64,000 bases of DNA. It comes from Paractinoplanes aksuensis. Lineage in GTDB: Bacteria > Actinomycetota > Actinomycetes > Mycobacteriales > Micromonosporaceae. The stretch is taken from the NCBI RefSeq assembly GCF_024137025.1, contig NZ_JAMYJR010000001.1:186001-250000 (forward strand), read 5' to 3'. Below the pieces are notes generated by a model. It did no database searches, was not told the origin of the DNA, and saw nothing but the letters and a program-made list of their open reading frames with translations. This document shows positions 1 through 8,597 of this stretch, piece after piece. Position 1 is the first letter of the stretch; every line of letters begins with the position of its first letter. The translations under genes were made by a program, and so were the position numbers.

Positions 1-110
1 TGAATACGGCCATCGCCACCCTGGAGGGCGGTGGTTCGATCGGGATCGGGTTCGCGGTTCCCATCGAACGGGCCCGTCAGGTCGCCGATTCCCTCATCTC
101 CCGTGGATAG
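1..110 (+). CDS. HtrA/S1C-type serine protease, C-terminal end (partial)
   Basis: Only the last 35 codons are present, ending at TAG 108-110; the gene begins before the window. The readable peptide includes GGGSIGIGFAVPIERAR, which matches the end of the trypsin-like domain of S1C (DegP/HtrA) proteases, where a Ser-rich strand is followed by [FV]A[IV]P. No PDZ domain follows, because the protein stops 16 residues after this strand. It lies 7 bases before the response regulator on the same strand. The family assignment rests on this short piece only. Confidence 0.6.
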   Translation, partial: NTAIATLEGGGSIGIGFAVPIERARQVADSLISRG

Positions 111-117
111 TCGAAGC

Positions 118-801
118 ATGCGGTTGCTGGTGGTTGAGGACGAGGAAGATCTGGCGGAGGGCCTCCGGGTGGGGCTCGCCCGCACCGGTTACGCGGTGGA
201 CGTCGCGCTCGACGCCGCCCAGGCCTATGACCGGCTGACCGTCAACGAGTACGACCTGATGCTGCTCGACGTGAACCTGCCCGACGGCAGCGGGTTCGAC
301 CTGTGTCGTTCGCTGCGCACCGGCGAACTGCCGACTCCCGGCGACACCGATCCGCGGGTGCTGATGCTGACCGCCCGCGGCGGGCTGGACGACCGGGTGC
401 GCGGACTCGACGACGGGGCCGACGACTACCTGGTCAAGCCGTTCCACCTGGCCGAGCTGCTGGCCCGCGTGCGGGCCCTGCTTCGGCGTGACGGCGGCGG
501 GGGTTCGGCCCAGCTCACCGTGGGCGACATCGTGCTCGACGCGGCCCGCCACACGGTGACCGTGGCCGAGCGCCCGTTGTCGCTGACGCCCAAGGAGTTC
601 GGCGTACTGGAATATCTGATGACCCGGCCCGGGCACGTGGTCTCGAGCGAGGAACTGCTCGAGCATGTCTGGGACGCCAACGCCGACCCGTTCACCCAGA
701 CCGTGCGGGTCACCGTGGGCACGCTGCGGCGCAAGCTGGGCGAGGGCTCGATCGAGACGGTGGTCGGGCGCGGCTACCGGCTGCGGGAGGCGGCGGCGTG
801 A
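118..801 (+). CDS. OmpR/PhoB-family response regulator
   Basis: 227-residue two-domain regulator. The receiver domain (about 1-120) has the acidic pair E7/D8, phospho-acceptor D51 in LMLLDVNLP, the switch Thr in MLTARGG and the Lys in LVKPFHL. A winged-helix DNA-binding domain (about 130-225) ends in the typical VVGRGYRL. The ATG at 118 is chosen because MRLLVVEDEED begins exactly at the receiver fold; an in-frame ATG at 31 would overlap the preceding gene and add an unrelated tail. Its stop overlaps the GTG of the following kinase (GTGA), so the two are translationally coupled and are almost certainly cognate partners. Confidence 0.93.
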   Translation: MRLLVVEDEEDLAEGLRVGLARTGYAVDVALDAAQAYDRLTVNEYDLMLLDVNLPDGSGFDLCRSLRTGELPTPGDTDPRVLMLTARGGLDDRVRGLDDGADDYLVKPFHLAELLARVRALLRRDGGGGSAQLTVGDIVLDAARHTVTVAERPLSLTPKEFGVLEYLMTRPGHVVSSEELLEHVWDANADPFTQTVRVTVGTLRRKLGEGSIETVVGRGYRLREAAA

Positions 802-2000
802 ATCTCCCCGAGGTGTTCCGGTCGATCCGGTTCCGGCTCACCGCCGTTTATTCGATGGTGCTGTTCGCCGTGGCCGCCGTGACCCTCGGGGGGATCTACC
901 TGGCCGTCCGCGAGACGACCGAACCGCAGCCGGTGACGGCCCAGCTGGGCAAGGTCTACAACCAGAACCGGGAGTTCCAGGGGACGACCAGCGTGGCCGA
1001 GATCGGTCAGATCGAGGCAGCGGTCAACTACAACACGCTCACGACGCTGCGGTCGTACACGTTGATCGCTTTGGCCGTGCTGTTCGTGGCCAGCCTGGCC
1101 ATCGGCTGGGTGCTCTCGGGGCGGGCGCTGCGGCCGGTCGGCGCGATCACCCGGACCACCCGCGAGATCCAGGCCACCGACCTGTCCCGGCGGATCCGGC
1201 TCGGCGGGCCCCGCGACGAGCTGCGCGACCTGGCCGACACCATCGACTCGATGCTCGACCGGCTCGACCACGCGTTCCAGGCGCAGCGGCAGCTCATCGA
1301 CGACGCCTCGCACGAGCTGCGCAGTCCGCTGGCCATCATCCGGACCAACCTCGACGCGTCGCTCACCGTGGACGAGGCGACGCCCGAGGAGAAGCAACGC
1401 GCCGTGGTGGTGGTCGACCGGGCCACCACGCGCATGTCCCGGCTGGTCGAGGACCTGCTGGCCACGGCCCGCCGCGACGCCGAGGCGACCCCCGACGCCG
1501 ACGTCGACCTGTCGGTGGTGGCCCGCGAGGCGGGCGAGGAGTCGTTCGTGACCGACCGGCCGCTGCGGCTGCGCGTCGCGACGGCGCCCGAGCTGCACCT
1601 GATCGGCGACGCCGACGCTCTGCGCCGGGCCGCGGGCAACCTGCTGTCCAATGCGGTGCGGCTGGCCCCGGCCCCGTCGACCATCACCGTGGCCACCGGC
1701 CGCACGGGCTCGTGGCTGTGGCTGGCCGTGGCCGACGAGGGCCCCGGCATCGCCCCGGCCGACCTGCCCCGCGTCTTCGACCGCTTCTGGCGCGGCGCCG
1801 ACGCCCCGCCCACCGACGGCGTCCGCCGGGAACGCCGCACCGGCCTCGGCCTGGCCATCGTCCGCCAGATCGTCGAGTCGCACGGCGGCCGGGTCGCGGC
1901 CTACTCCACCCCGGGCAACGGCAGCACGTTCGTCCTGTGGCTACCCGCCGCCGACCGCACCGACGAGGACCCACCCCCGCACGGCAGCCCCTGGCCTTAG
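798..2000 (+). CDS. Two-component sensor histidine kinase (HAMP/HisKA)
   Basis: 400-residue membrane kinase. TM1 is about 14-37, followed by a short extracytoplasmic loop of about 45 residues and TM2 about 86-108. A HAMP linker comes next. The dimerisation/phosphotransfer helix carries DDASHELRSPL with H172. The HATPase_c domain shows N-box NLLSNAV, DEGPGI, FDRFWRG and GLGLAI. It phosphorylates the OmpR-type regulator whose gene overlaps it. The small sensor loop gives no clue to the signal. The C terminus faces the convergent PaaX-like gene with a 4-base overlap. Confidence 0.93.
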   Translation: MNLPEVFRSIRFRLTAVYSMVLFAVAAVTLGGIYLAVRETTEPQPVTAQLGKVYNQNREFQGTTSVAEIGQIEAAVNYNTLTTLRSYTLIALAVLFVASLAIGWVLSGRALRPVGAITRTTREIQATDLSRRIRLGGPRDELRDLADTIDSMLDRLDHAFQAQRQLIDDASHELRSPLAIIRTNLDASLTVDEATPEEKQRAVVVVDRATTRMSRLVEDLLATARRDAEATPDADVDLSVVAREAGEESFVTDRPLRLRVATAPELHLIGDADALRRAAGNLLSNAVRLAPAPSTITVATGRTGSWLWLAVADEGPGIAPADLPRVFDRFWRGADAPPTDGVRRERRTGLGLAIVRQIVESHGGRVAAYSTPGNGSTFVLWLPAADRTDEDPPPHGSPWP

Positions 2001-2779
2001 ATCACGTCGAGCAGGCCGGCGGCGATGGCGCGGGCCGGCGCCAAGGAGGCGGTCTCGAGTTCGCGGAAGACCTTCTGGGCGCGGACGGCGGGCCATTCCG
2101 CGGGCAGGTGCTCGACCGGCAGGCGGGGGTCGCGGCGGATGGCGTGCAGCCACTCGGCGATCAGGCTGAGCCGGGCCGCGAGGGGGTCGGTCAGTGGTGG
2201 CGGGCCGTCCCAGCGGGCCAGGAACTCGGCGTAGTTGCGGGCCAGGCCGTCCAGGTCGTACGCGTCGCGCACCAGGGCCCCGATGTCGGTGAGCGCGCCG
2301 GCCCGGGCGTGGAAGACGCGGGCGTGCGCCTCGAGGCCGAGCTCGCCCACGATCTGCTGGGCGTCGACCTCGCCCGGCGCTATCCACAGGCCGCCCTGGA
2401 TCGGCCCGAACCCGGCCCAGGCCAGCTGGGAGCGCAGGTCGTGCCGCTGGCGCTGCCACGACTCGGGCAGCGAGAAGCTGAGCAGCGTCCACGTGCCGTC
2501 ACAGCGGTCGTTGACGGCGCCGGTCTCCCAGATGCGGGTGCGGCCGTCGCGCAGGATCGCGGTCGAGCGTTCGGTGAGCCCGAAGTACATGCGGCGACCG
2601 GCCCGGCGGCGCTGCAGCAGGTCGCGGTTGACCATGCGGGTCAGCGTGGAGCGGGCGGCGTGCTCCGAGACGCCGAGCCGGGCGCACACGTCGATCACGC
2701 TGCCCGAGAAGACGCTGACCCCGCGGTCGAGCACGAAGTCGCCGAACAACATCAGCAGCAGGGTCTGCGGTTGCGCCAT
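1997..2779 (-). CDS. PaaX-family transcriptional repressor
   Basis: 260-residue regulator with an N-terminal winged helix (about 10-80, with LGVSEHAARSTLTRMV as recognition region) and the PaaX central/C-terminal domains (LLSFSLPE near residue 100, then GGLWIAPGE). PaaX proteins repress aromatic-acid catabolic operons and are released by the CoA thioester of the substrate. ATG 2779 is chosen because MAQPQTLLLML begins the fold. A -10-like TAACAT lies 7 nt upstream, giving a leaderless start; longer in-frame starts would run into the divergent promoter. The adjacent divergent transporter/acyl-CoA operon is the obvious target, and the shared inverted repeat supports this. Confidence 0.88.
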   Translation of the reverse strand: MAQPQTLLLMLFGDFVLDRGVSVFSGSVIDVCARLGVSEHAARSTLTRMVNRDLLQRRRAGRRMYFGLTERSTAILRDGRTRIWETGAVNDRCDGTWTLLSFSLPESWQRQRHDLRSQLAWAGFGPIQGGLWIAPGEVDAQQIVGELGLEAHARVFHARAGALTDIGALVRDAYDLDGLARNYAEFLARWDGPPPLTDPLAARLSLIAEWLHAIRRDPRLPVEHLPAEWPAVRAQKVFRELETASLAPARAIAAGLLDVI

Positions 2780-2786
2780 ACGGAAG

Positions 2787-2792
2787 ATGTTA
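2787..2792 (-). promoter_or_regulatory. -10 element of the leaderless PaaX-like gene
   Basis: TAACAT on the minus strand sits 7 nt before the ATG at 2779. It overlaps the left arm of the inverted repeat 2789-2828, so bound repressor would also silence its own gene. Confidence 0.5.
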
Positions 2793-2828
2793 GGCAGATT
2801 CTTGACGGCAGTTCCAGACGCGCCTAAC
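2789..2828. promoter_or_regulatory. Inverted-repeat operator between the PaaX-like gene and the catabolic operon
   Basis: Perfect 7-bp arms GTTAGGC (2789-2795) and GCCTAAC (2822-2828) lie 33 bp apart centre to centre, about three helical turns, within the divergent intergenic region. Each arm covers a -10-like element: TAACAT for the leftward regulator and TAACTT for the rightward operon. This is what is expected for a dimeric or tetrameric repressor shutting off both promoters. Assignment to the PaaX-like protein is inference from position. Confidence 0.6.
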
Positions 2829-2830
2829 TT
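2802..2830 (+). promoter_or_regulatory. Promoter of the transporter/acyl-CoA catabolic operon
   Basis: TTGACG (2802-2807) and TAACTT (2825-2830) are separated by 17 bp, a good match to a housekeeping sigma promoter. The -10 overlaps the right operator arm. Transcription would start near 2837, leaving a leader of about 30 nt that holds the GGGAGG ribosome site of the first gene. Confidence 0.55.
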
Positions 2831-2867
2831 CGGCATTCACGCTCCCACATGTTCAGGGAGGTACACC

Positions 2868-4040
2868 GTGCGCCTCGTCCTCGTCTGTCTCCTCGTGCTG
2901 GTGACCGCCGGCTGCGCTTCCGATTCCTCCGGCGGCTCCTCCGCGGACGTCATCAAGGTCGGCCAGATCGTGTCGCTGACCGGCAACTACTCGCCGCTGG
3001 GCACCGAGAACCAGAAGTCGGTGGCGCTGGCCGTCGACCAGATCAACACGGCCGGGGGCCTCGGCGGCCGCAAGATCGAGCTTTCCGTACGGGACGACAA
3101 GAGCCTGCCCGATCAGGCCGTGCTCGCGTTCAACGAGCTCAAGGACGACTCCGACGCCGTCATCGGCTCGCCCTTCTCGAACTCGGCGCTGGCCACGATC
3201 CCGCTGGTCGACCGCGAGGAGATCCCGTACCTGTCGCTGACCCCGGCCGACGAGCAGGTCACGCCGATCCACCCGTACGTCTTCGTCGTGCCCGCGCTCG
3301 CCGGCACCTACGCCGAAGCCGCGCTCCAATACTTCCAGGACCAGAAACTGGCCCGCGTCGCCGTCGCCTACGACACCAAGAGCAGTTACGCCTCGGCCGG
3401 TTTCAAGGGCCTGCAGGCCAAGGCTTCCCAGTACGGGGTGACGCTGAACCCGGTCGAGCCGTTCCAGACGACGGCCACCGAGTTCAGCGCGGTGTTCACG
3501 CACGTACGGGCGTCGGACGCGCAGGCCCTGATGGTGTGGGGCACGGGCGCGCCCGCGGTCGCGCTGACCAAGCAGTACGCGGCCAGCGGCCTGAAGATTC
3601 CGCTGGTGCTGACCGGTTCGCAGGCCAGCAAGCTGTTCCTCGACCCGGCCGGGCCGGCCGCCGAGGGCGTGACGATCGCCAGCTCGATCGGCGTCGTCGG
3701 CCACGCGCTGCCCGCCGGTCCACAGAAGACGGCGATCGAGGAACTGTCGAAGGCCTTCGAGGCCAAGCACGGTTATCCGCCGCCGCAGTTCGCGCAGGAC
3801 GGCTACAGCGGGGTGAAGCTGCTGGCCGCGGCCATCGAGAAGGCGGGCGGGGCCGACCGCAAGAAGGTGCGGGACGCGTTGGAGGGCCTCACGCTGACCA
3901 CGCCCAACGGCACCTACAAGTACACGGCTGACAACCACAGTGGACTGACGACCGACTTCATCGCCATCACCAGCGTGCGCGGCGGCCAGTTCGAGCCCAC
4001 CGACTACTCGAAGGCCGAGCTGGCCACGGTCGGCGGCTGA
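2868..4040 (+). CDS. Liv-type ABC transporter substrate-binding lipoprotein
   Basis: 390-residue extracellular binding protein. The N terminus is a lipoprotein signal (LLVLVTAGC, lipidated C16), followed by a periplasmic-binding fold of the leucine-binding class, beginning VIKVGQIVSLTGNYSPLG and including GAPAVALTKQ and FAQDGYSGVKLL. GTG 2868 is chosen because it starts the signal peptide and is preceded by GGGAGG. This binding-protein class also serves aromatic acids in bacteria (for example CouP of Rhodopseudomonas for p-coumarate). First gene of the operon; its stop overlaps the next ATG (TGATG). Confidence 0.9.
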   Translation: MRLVLVCLLVLVTAGCASDSSGGSSADVIKVGQIVSLTGNYSPLGTENQKSVALAVDQINTAGGLGGRKIELSVRDDKSLPDQAVLAFNELKDDSDAVIGSPFSNSALATIPLVDREEIPYLSLTPADEQVTPIHPYVFVVPALAGTYAEAALQYFQDQKLARVAVAYDTKSSYASAGFKGLQAKASQYGVTLNPVEPFQTTATEFSAVFTHVRASDAQALMVWGTGAPAVALTKQYAASGLKIPLVLTGSQASKLFLDPAGPAAEGVTIASSIGVVGHALPAGPQKTAIEELSKAFEAKHGYPPPQFAQDGYSGVKLLAAAIEKAGGADRKKVRDALEGLTLTTPNGTYKYTADNHSGLTTDFIAITSVRGGQFEPTDYSKAELATVGG

Positions 4041-4807
4041 TGGGCGCCGCGCTCAGGGTGACCGGGGCGTCGCGGTCATTCGGTGGGGTCTACGCCGTAC
4101 GGGAGGTGGATCTGACGGTCGAGCCGGGTGAGCTGCGAGCCGTCATCGGGCCCAACGGCGCGGGCAAGTCGACGCTGTTCGCCCTGATCGGCGGGCAACT
4201 CGCGGTCGACAGCGGGACTGTCGTTCTCGACGGCCGGCGCATCGACAGGCTGGCTGTCCATCGGCGCGGAAAGCTGGGTATCGGGGTGGTGTTCCAGGCG
4301 GCTCGCATCTTCCCCGGCATGACGGCGCTCGAGAACGTGATGGTGGGCGCGCACGGCACGACGCGGGCCGGGTTCGTGACCGCGGCCCTGCGGCTGCCGC
4401 GGTTCCGGGCCGAGGAACGGGCGATCGAGGCGCGGGCGTGGGAATGCCTGGCCCGTACGGGGATCGAGGAGTGGGCGGACCGGCCGGCCGAGACGTTGCC
4501 GTTGGGGCAGCAACGGGCCCTGCAGTTGGCGCGTGCGCTGTGCGGACGGCCGCGGTTGTTGCTGCTCGACGAGCCCGCGTCCGGGCTGCGATCGGGGGAG
4601 CGGAAACGACTGGCTGCGCTGCTGGGTGAATTGCGGCGCGAAGGGCTGACCATGCTGTTGATCGAGCACGACGTCGGCTTCGTCATGCGGCTGGCCGACC
4701 GGGTCACCGTGCTCGACCTGGGCCGGGTCATCGCCGACGGGACGCCGGAGCAGGTGCGCGCGGATTCCACGGTGATCGACGCGTACCTCGGCGAGGCGGT
4801 GACATGA
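4040..4807 (+). CDS. ABC transporter ATP-binding protein, LivG type
   Basis: 255 residues. Walker A GPNGAGKST at 37-45, a modified signature PLGQQRALQLAR instead of LSGGQ, Walker B LLLLDEPAS, then the H-loop LLIEHDVGFVM. The C-terminal DLGRVIADGTPEQVR is typical of LivG. It energises uptake together with the LivF-type subunit encoded next. Overlaps the preceding stop by one base and the following start by four (ATGA), so translation is coupled. Confidence 0.92.
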   Translation: MGAALRVTGASRSFGGVYAVREVDLTVEPGELRAVIGPNGAGKSTLFALIGGQLAVDSGTVVLDGRRIDRLAVHRRGKLGIGVVFQAARIFPGMTALENVMVGAHGTTRAGFVTAALRLPRFRAEERAIEARAWECLARTGIEEWADRPAETLPLGQQRALQLARALCGRPRLLLLDEPASGLRSGERKRLAALLGELRREGLTMLLIEHDVGFVMRLADRVTVLDLGRVIADGTPEQVRADSTVIDAYLGEAVT

Positions 4808-5484
4808 CCGCGGTCGTACGGGTGGAGGGGCTGGTGGTCCGGTACGGCGGGGCGACCGCGCTGGACGGGGTCGACCTCACCGTCGAGGCGGGCGAGATGG
4901 TCGCGCTGATCGGAGCCAACGGGGCCGGTAAGTCCACATTGGTGAAAGCGCTGTCCGGCCTCGTGGGGGCGGAGGCCGGGCAGGTCGACGTGCGGGGGCG
5001 GCTGGCGCAGGTGCCCGAGGGGCGCGAGGTGTTCGCCGACCTGAGCGTCGACGACAACCTGCGGCTGGGCGGTTGGCGGAACGGGCGGCGGGGCCGGGAC
5101 ACGGCGGGCATCTACGAGCTGATGCCCGAGCTGACCCCGCTGCGGCGGCGGCCGGCGGGCACCTTGTCGGGCGGGCAGCAGCAGATGGTCGCGATCGGGC
5201 GGGCGTTGATGGCCCGGCCCGACGTCCTCGTCGTGGATGAGCTCAGCCTGGGCTTGGCCCCGTTGGTCGTACGCACGCTGGTCGGTCATTTGACGGCGCT
5301 GCACCGCGAGCGGGGGCTGGCCGTGCTGCTGATCGAACAGAACGCCCGGCTGGCGTTGTCGTTGTGCGAGCGGGCGTACGTGCTGGAGACCGGGCGGATC
5401 GTGCTGAGCGGCGACGCGGCCGCACTCGCGCGCGACCCCAGGGTGGCGGCGGCCTATCTCGGCGGACACGTGGCGGCGGGATGA
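4804..5484 (+). CDS. ABC transporter ATP-binding protein, LivF type
   Basis: 226 residues. Walker A GANGAGKST (37-45), a canonical LSGGQQQMVAIGRAL signature, Walker B VLVVDELSLGLAP and H-loop LIEQNARLAL. It is the second ATPase of the importer. Slightly shorter than average LivF but all motifs are present. Its stop overlaps the permease ATG at 5481 (ATGA). Confidence 0.92.
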   Translation: MTAVVRVEGLVVRYGGATALDGVDLTVEAGEMVALIGANGAGKSTLVKALSGLVGAEAGQVDVRGRLAQVPEGREVFADLSVDDNLRLGGWRNGRRGRDTAGIYELMPELTPLRRRPAGTLSGGQQQMVAIGRALMARPDVLVVDELSLGLAPLVVRTLVGHLTALHRERGLAVLLIEQNARLALSLCERAYVLETGRIVLSGDAAALARDPRVAAAYLGGHVAAG

Positions 5485-6329
5485 GCGACCTCATCGCGTA
5501 CGTGGTGACGGGTCTCGGCCTCGGGGCCGGGTACGCGCTGGTGGGCAGCGGGCTGGTCGCCATCTACCGGGTGACCGGCGTGGTGAACTTCGCCCAGGGC
5601 GCGTTCGCGGTGGTGGCCGCGATGCTCACATCGACCCTGCTGGCGGCCGGCCTGCCCCACGTGCTGTCAGAAACGCTGGCGGTCGTGGTGGCGGCCGGCG
5701 CCGGGGTGCTGGTCGGCCTGATCGCCACGGGCGAGCCGGGCGCCGCGCTGATCGTGACGCTCGGGGTGGGAGTGTTCGCGTACGCGGTCGAGATCGTGCT
5801 GTGGGGCGACCAGCCGCGGTCCTTCGGAGGACTGCCCGGGGTGCTGACCGTGGGCGACGCCCGGATCCAGGCCCACTACCTGCTGATCCTGGCCGTGACG
5901 GTGCCGGTGTTCGCGGGCTTGGCGCTGTTCTTCGGCCGCACCGACCTCGGCAAGGCCCTGACTGCCTGCGCCAGCAACCGCTACGCGGCCCGGGTGGTGG
6001 GAATCAACGTCCGCCGGATGGGGTTGCTGGCGTTCGCGCTCGGGGGCGCCCTGGGCGGTCTGGCCGGGGTGCTCACCACCCCGGTCCAGCAGGTCACCTT
6101 CGACAGCGACGTGACCCTGATCGTGAACGGCTTCGCCGCCGCCGTCCTGGGCGGCCTGACCCGGCCCGGGGTGGCGCTGGCCGGCGGCCTGCTGCTGGGC
6201 GTGGCCCAGACCCTGATCGCCGGTTTCGGCGGCGGCGCCTACCAACTGGAGGTAGCCCTGCTCCTGATGCTCACGGTGATGGTCATCCAGGCCACACGCG
6301 CCGGCTCGCTGGTCGGAGCGACACGATGA
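5481..6329 (+). CDS. ABC transporter permease, LivH type
   Basis: 282-residue inner-membrane permease with about eight hydrophobic segments. The start YVVTGLGLGAGYALVGSGLV and VNFAQGAFAVVAAM are hallmark LivH features, and GGLTRPGVALAGGLLLG near the C terminus is the conserved cytoplasmic-loop/TM region. ATG 5481 overlaps the LivF-type stop; an in-frame start at 5364 inside the ATPase gene is rejected. It pairs with the LivM-type permease that follows. Confidence 0.91.
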   Translation: MSDLIAYVVTGLGLGAGYALVGSGLVAIYRVTGVVNFAQGAFAVVAAMLTSTLLAAGLPHVLSETLAVVVAAGAGVLVGLIATGEPGAALIVTLGVGVFAYAVEIVLWGDQPRSFGGLPGVLTVGDARIQAHYLLILAVTVPVFAGLALFFGRTDLGKALTACASNRYAARVVGINVRRMGLLAFALGGALGGLAGVLTTPVQQVTFDSDVTLIVNGFAAAVLGGLTRPGVALAGGLLLGVAQTLIAGFGGGAYQLEVALLLMLTVMVIQATRAGSLVGATR

Positions 6330-6384
6330 GCCCGAACACCTCAGATGCTCACGGTGACCGTCGTCCCGGCAAGGAGGCGACACC

Positions 6385-7686
6385 ATGAGCCGTCGGTCGG
6401 TGTTGATAGCCGCCGGGGTCGTGACGTTGGCGATTCCGCCGCTGCTGCCGGAGCGGCACCTCGCAACGTACGTGCTGCTGGGTTTGACGGCGGCCGTCAC
6501 CGCCGGAGTTTCCCTGCTGATGGGTTACGCGGGGCAGGTGTCACTGGGGCAGGCGGCGTTCTACGCGATCGGCGCTTACGGCGCGGGACTGCTGACGGTC
6601 CACGGCCTGCCCCCGGTGATCGGCCTGGTGGCCGCACCGGTCATCGCGGCGGTGGCGGCGGTTGTGATCGGCGCACCCCTGCTGCGTCTGCGCGGTCACC
6701 ACTTGGCGTTCGCCACGCTGGCCGTGCAGCTGATCCTGCTCTCGTTGCTGAGCCAGGGAACGTGGGCCGGCGGCGCGATCGGCTTGCAGGGCATCCCACG
6801 GCTGTCGGTGGGCGGCTTCGAACTACGCGACGACCTCGCCTACGCCTACCTGTCCTGGCTGGTCCTGGCGACAGTGCTGCTGATCTCGCGCAATGTGGTG
6901 AAGTCTCGCCCCGGCCGCGCCTTGCGGGCCGCCGCCACCAGCGAGATCGCCGCCGCCTCGGCCGGCGTCCCGGTAGGCGCTTACCGCCTGGCAGTGTTCG
7001 CCCTGTCAGCCGCGTTCGCAGGCCTAGCCGGCGGCGTATACGCGTTCTACCTCGGCTACTTGTCGCCCGGCTCATTCCCGGTGCTGCTCTCCATCGAGTT
7101 CGTGGTGATGGCCGTAGTGGGCGGCCTGGGCACCCTGACCGGCCCAGTGGTCGGCGCCGTAGTGATCGTCCTACTGGTCCAACTGCTGAACACCGTAGGC
7201 ACCCAGCCCGGCATGCCCAGCTACGCCCCCACAGTGTTCTCGTACGCCGTCTACGCCCTGGTCCTGATCGCCGTAGTCCGCTACCTACCCCGAGGCATAG
7301 TCCCCGCCACAACCCGCCTGCTCGCCAAGCTCGACAGCGCGGGCCCCAGCAGCGCCGATGCTGTCGGTTTGGCCTCTGGTGGTTCGGGGCCCGCTACAGC
7401 CGACAGTGATGCTGTCGAATCGGCGCCTGGCGATGGGGACGGCGGGACGGCCTCCGAGCAGGTGACGGTCGGTGAGTCTGAACCAAGTGGCGCAGCATGC
7501 GGTGGCGCAGCGTCTGGTGGCGTCGCGGCTGATGGTTCTGCCGCCGGGGAGTCCGCTCCTGGCCGTCGGGGTTCCGGCGGCTGTGGTGGTGGCTCTGCGG
7601 ATAGTGGATCCGCTTCTGATGGTGATAGTGCGGGGGCTGGGTCTTTGTCTTCGGGGCGATCGGATGTGGGACGGGAGGAACGGTGA
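6385..7686 (+). CDS. ABC transporter permease, LivM type, with low-complexity C-terminal tail
   Basis: 433 residues. The first 310 or so form the LivM permease: LLMGYAGQVSLGQAAFYAIGA, then VVMAVVGGLGTLTGPVVGA. AAGGAGG precedes ATG 6385. From about residue 312 the protein continues for some 120 residues of Ser/Gly/Ala/Asp-rich sequence without predicted structure, which LivM proteins normally lack. The DNA of this tail uses far more T in third positions than the permease part. The tail ends by overlapping the GTG of the SDR gene, so it is at least in register with the operon. Confidence 0.88.
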   Translation: MSRRSVLIAAGVVTLAIPPLLPERHLATYVLLGLTAAVTAGVSLLMGYAGQVSLGQAAFYAIGAYGAGLLTVHGLPPVIGLVAAPVIAAVAAVVIGAPLLRLRGHHLAFATLAVQLILLSLLSQGTWAGGAIGLQGIPRLSVGGFELRDDLAYAYLSWLVLATVLLISRNVVKSRPGRALRAAATSEIAAASAGVPVGAYRLAVFALSAAFAGLAGGVYAFYLGYLSPGSFPVLLSIEFVVMAVVGGLGTLTGPVVGAVVIVLLVQLLNTVGTQPGMPSYAPTVFSYAVYALVLIAVVRYLPRGIVPATTRLLAKLDSAGPSSADAVGLASGGSGPATADSDAVESAPGDGDGGTASEQVTVGESEPSGAACGGAASGGVAADGSAAGESAPGRRGSGGCGGGSADSGSASDGDSAGAGSLSSGRSDVGREER

Positions 7687-8597
7687 GACTTTCCGGGAAG
7701 GTTGCTGTTGTTACGGGGAGTGGGCGGGGGTTGGGGCTGGGGTATGCGCGGGCGCTGGCCGGTGCGGGGGCGGCGGTGGTGGTCAACGATGTTGACTCGG
7801 GGGCTGTGGATGAAGCGGTTGCGGGGATCCGGGCGGGTGGGGGACGGGCGACGGGGGTCGCCGCTGCTGTGGGGGAGACGGCTACTGCCGAACTGCTTGT
7901 GGATACCGCGGTGCGGGAGTTCGGGCGGCTCGATGTGATGGTGACCAACGCCGGGATTCTGCGGGACCGGGTCCTGTGGAAGATGAGCGATGACGACTTC
8001 GATGCTGTCGTCAATGTGCATTTGCGTGGCACGTTCACCTGTGGACGGGCGGCGGCTGTCCACATGCGGGAGCGCGGGGAAGGTGGGCGGTTGATCCTTG
8101 TGTCTTCGCCGGCGGGGCAGCGGGGGAACTTCGGGCAGACGAACTACGCGGCGGCCAAGGCCGGGATCGCGGCGATGGCCCGCACCTGGGCGCTCGAGCT
8201 GGCGCGGGCCGGGATCACCGCCAATGCGATCGTTCCGGTTGCCGTCACCGAGATGACGAAGACGATCCCGGCCTTCGCTCCGGTGATCGAGGAGGCCGAA
8301 CGGACCGGCGCGCCGCTGCCCACCTGGCTGCGGCGGGATGAGGGCATGGGCACTGTTGACGACGTCTCGGGCCTGGTGGTGTTTCTGGCCTCGGACGCGG
8401 CCAAGGATGTCACGGGCCAGGCGATCGGCGTTGGGGGCGACCGCCTGGCCCTGTGGGCACATCCGCACGAGAAGACGGTCGCGTTCGCCGAGGGCGGGTG
8501 GACCACCGAGGCGATCGCGGAGGCGTGGGCCGCAAGCGTCGGTGCGGAGCCGGAGACGTACGGGATTCCGGCTCCGACGCTGCCTCCGGTGACCTGA
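7683..8597 (+). CDS. SDR-family 3-hydroxyacyl-CoA dehydrogenase-like oxidoreductase (CouN-like)
   Basis: 304-residue short-chain dehydrogenase. Cofactor motif TGSGRGLG at 11-18, D-V-D after the second strand, NAG in VTNAGIL, and catalytic Y155/K159 (NYAAAKAG). The extra C-terminal 50 residues resemble the dehydrogenase domain of multifunctional beta-oxidation enzymes. Probable role: oxidising a 3-hydroxyacyl-CoA to the 3-ketoacyl-CoA. In the p-hydroxycinnamate pathway of Rhodococcus this step is done by CouN, and the neighbours here match CouO, CouM and CouL. GTG 7683 overlaps the permease stop. Confidence 0.85.
   Translation: MRLSGKVAVVTGSGRGLGLGYARALAGAGAAVVVNDVDSGAVDEAVAGIRAGGGRATGVAAAVGETATAELLVDTAVREFGRLDVMVTNAGILRDRVLWKMSDDDFDAVVNVHLRGTFTCGRAAAVHMRERGEGGRLILVSSPAGQRGNFGQTNYAAAKAGIAAMARTWALELARAGITANAIVPVAVTEMTKTIPAFAPVIEEAERTGAPLPTWLRRDEGMGTVDDVSGLVVFLASDAAKDVTGQAIGVGGDRLALWAHPHEKTVAFAEGGWTTEAIAEAWAASVGAEPETYGIPAPTLPPVT

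Noticed and set aside
4090..5469. 459-codon minus-strand frame across both Liv ATPase genes
   Set aside because: Arg/Pro/Ala-rich shadow of strongly supported genes; no family motif.
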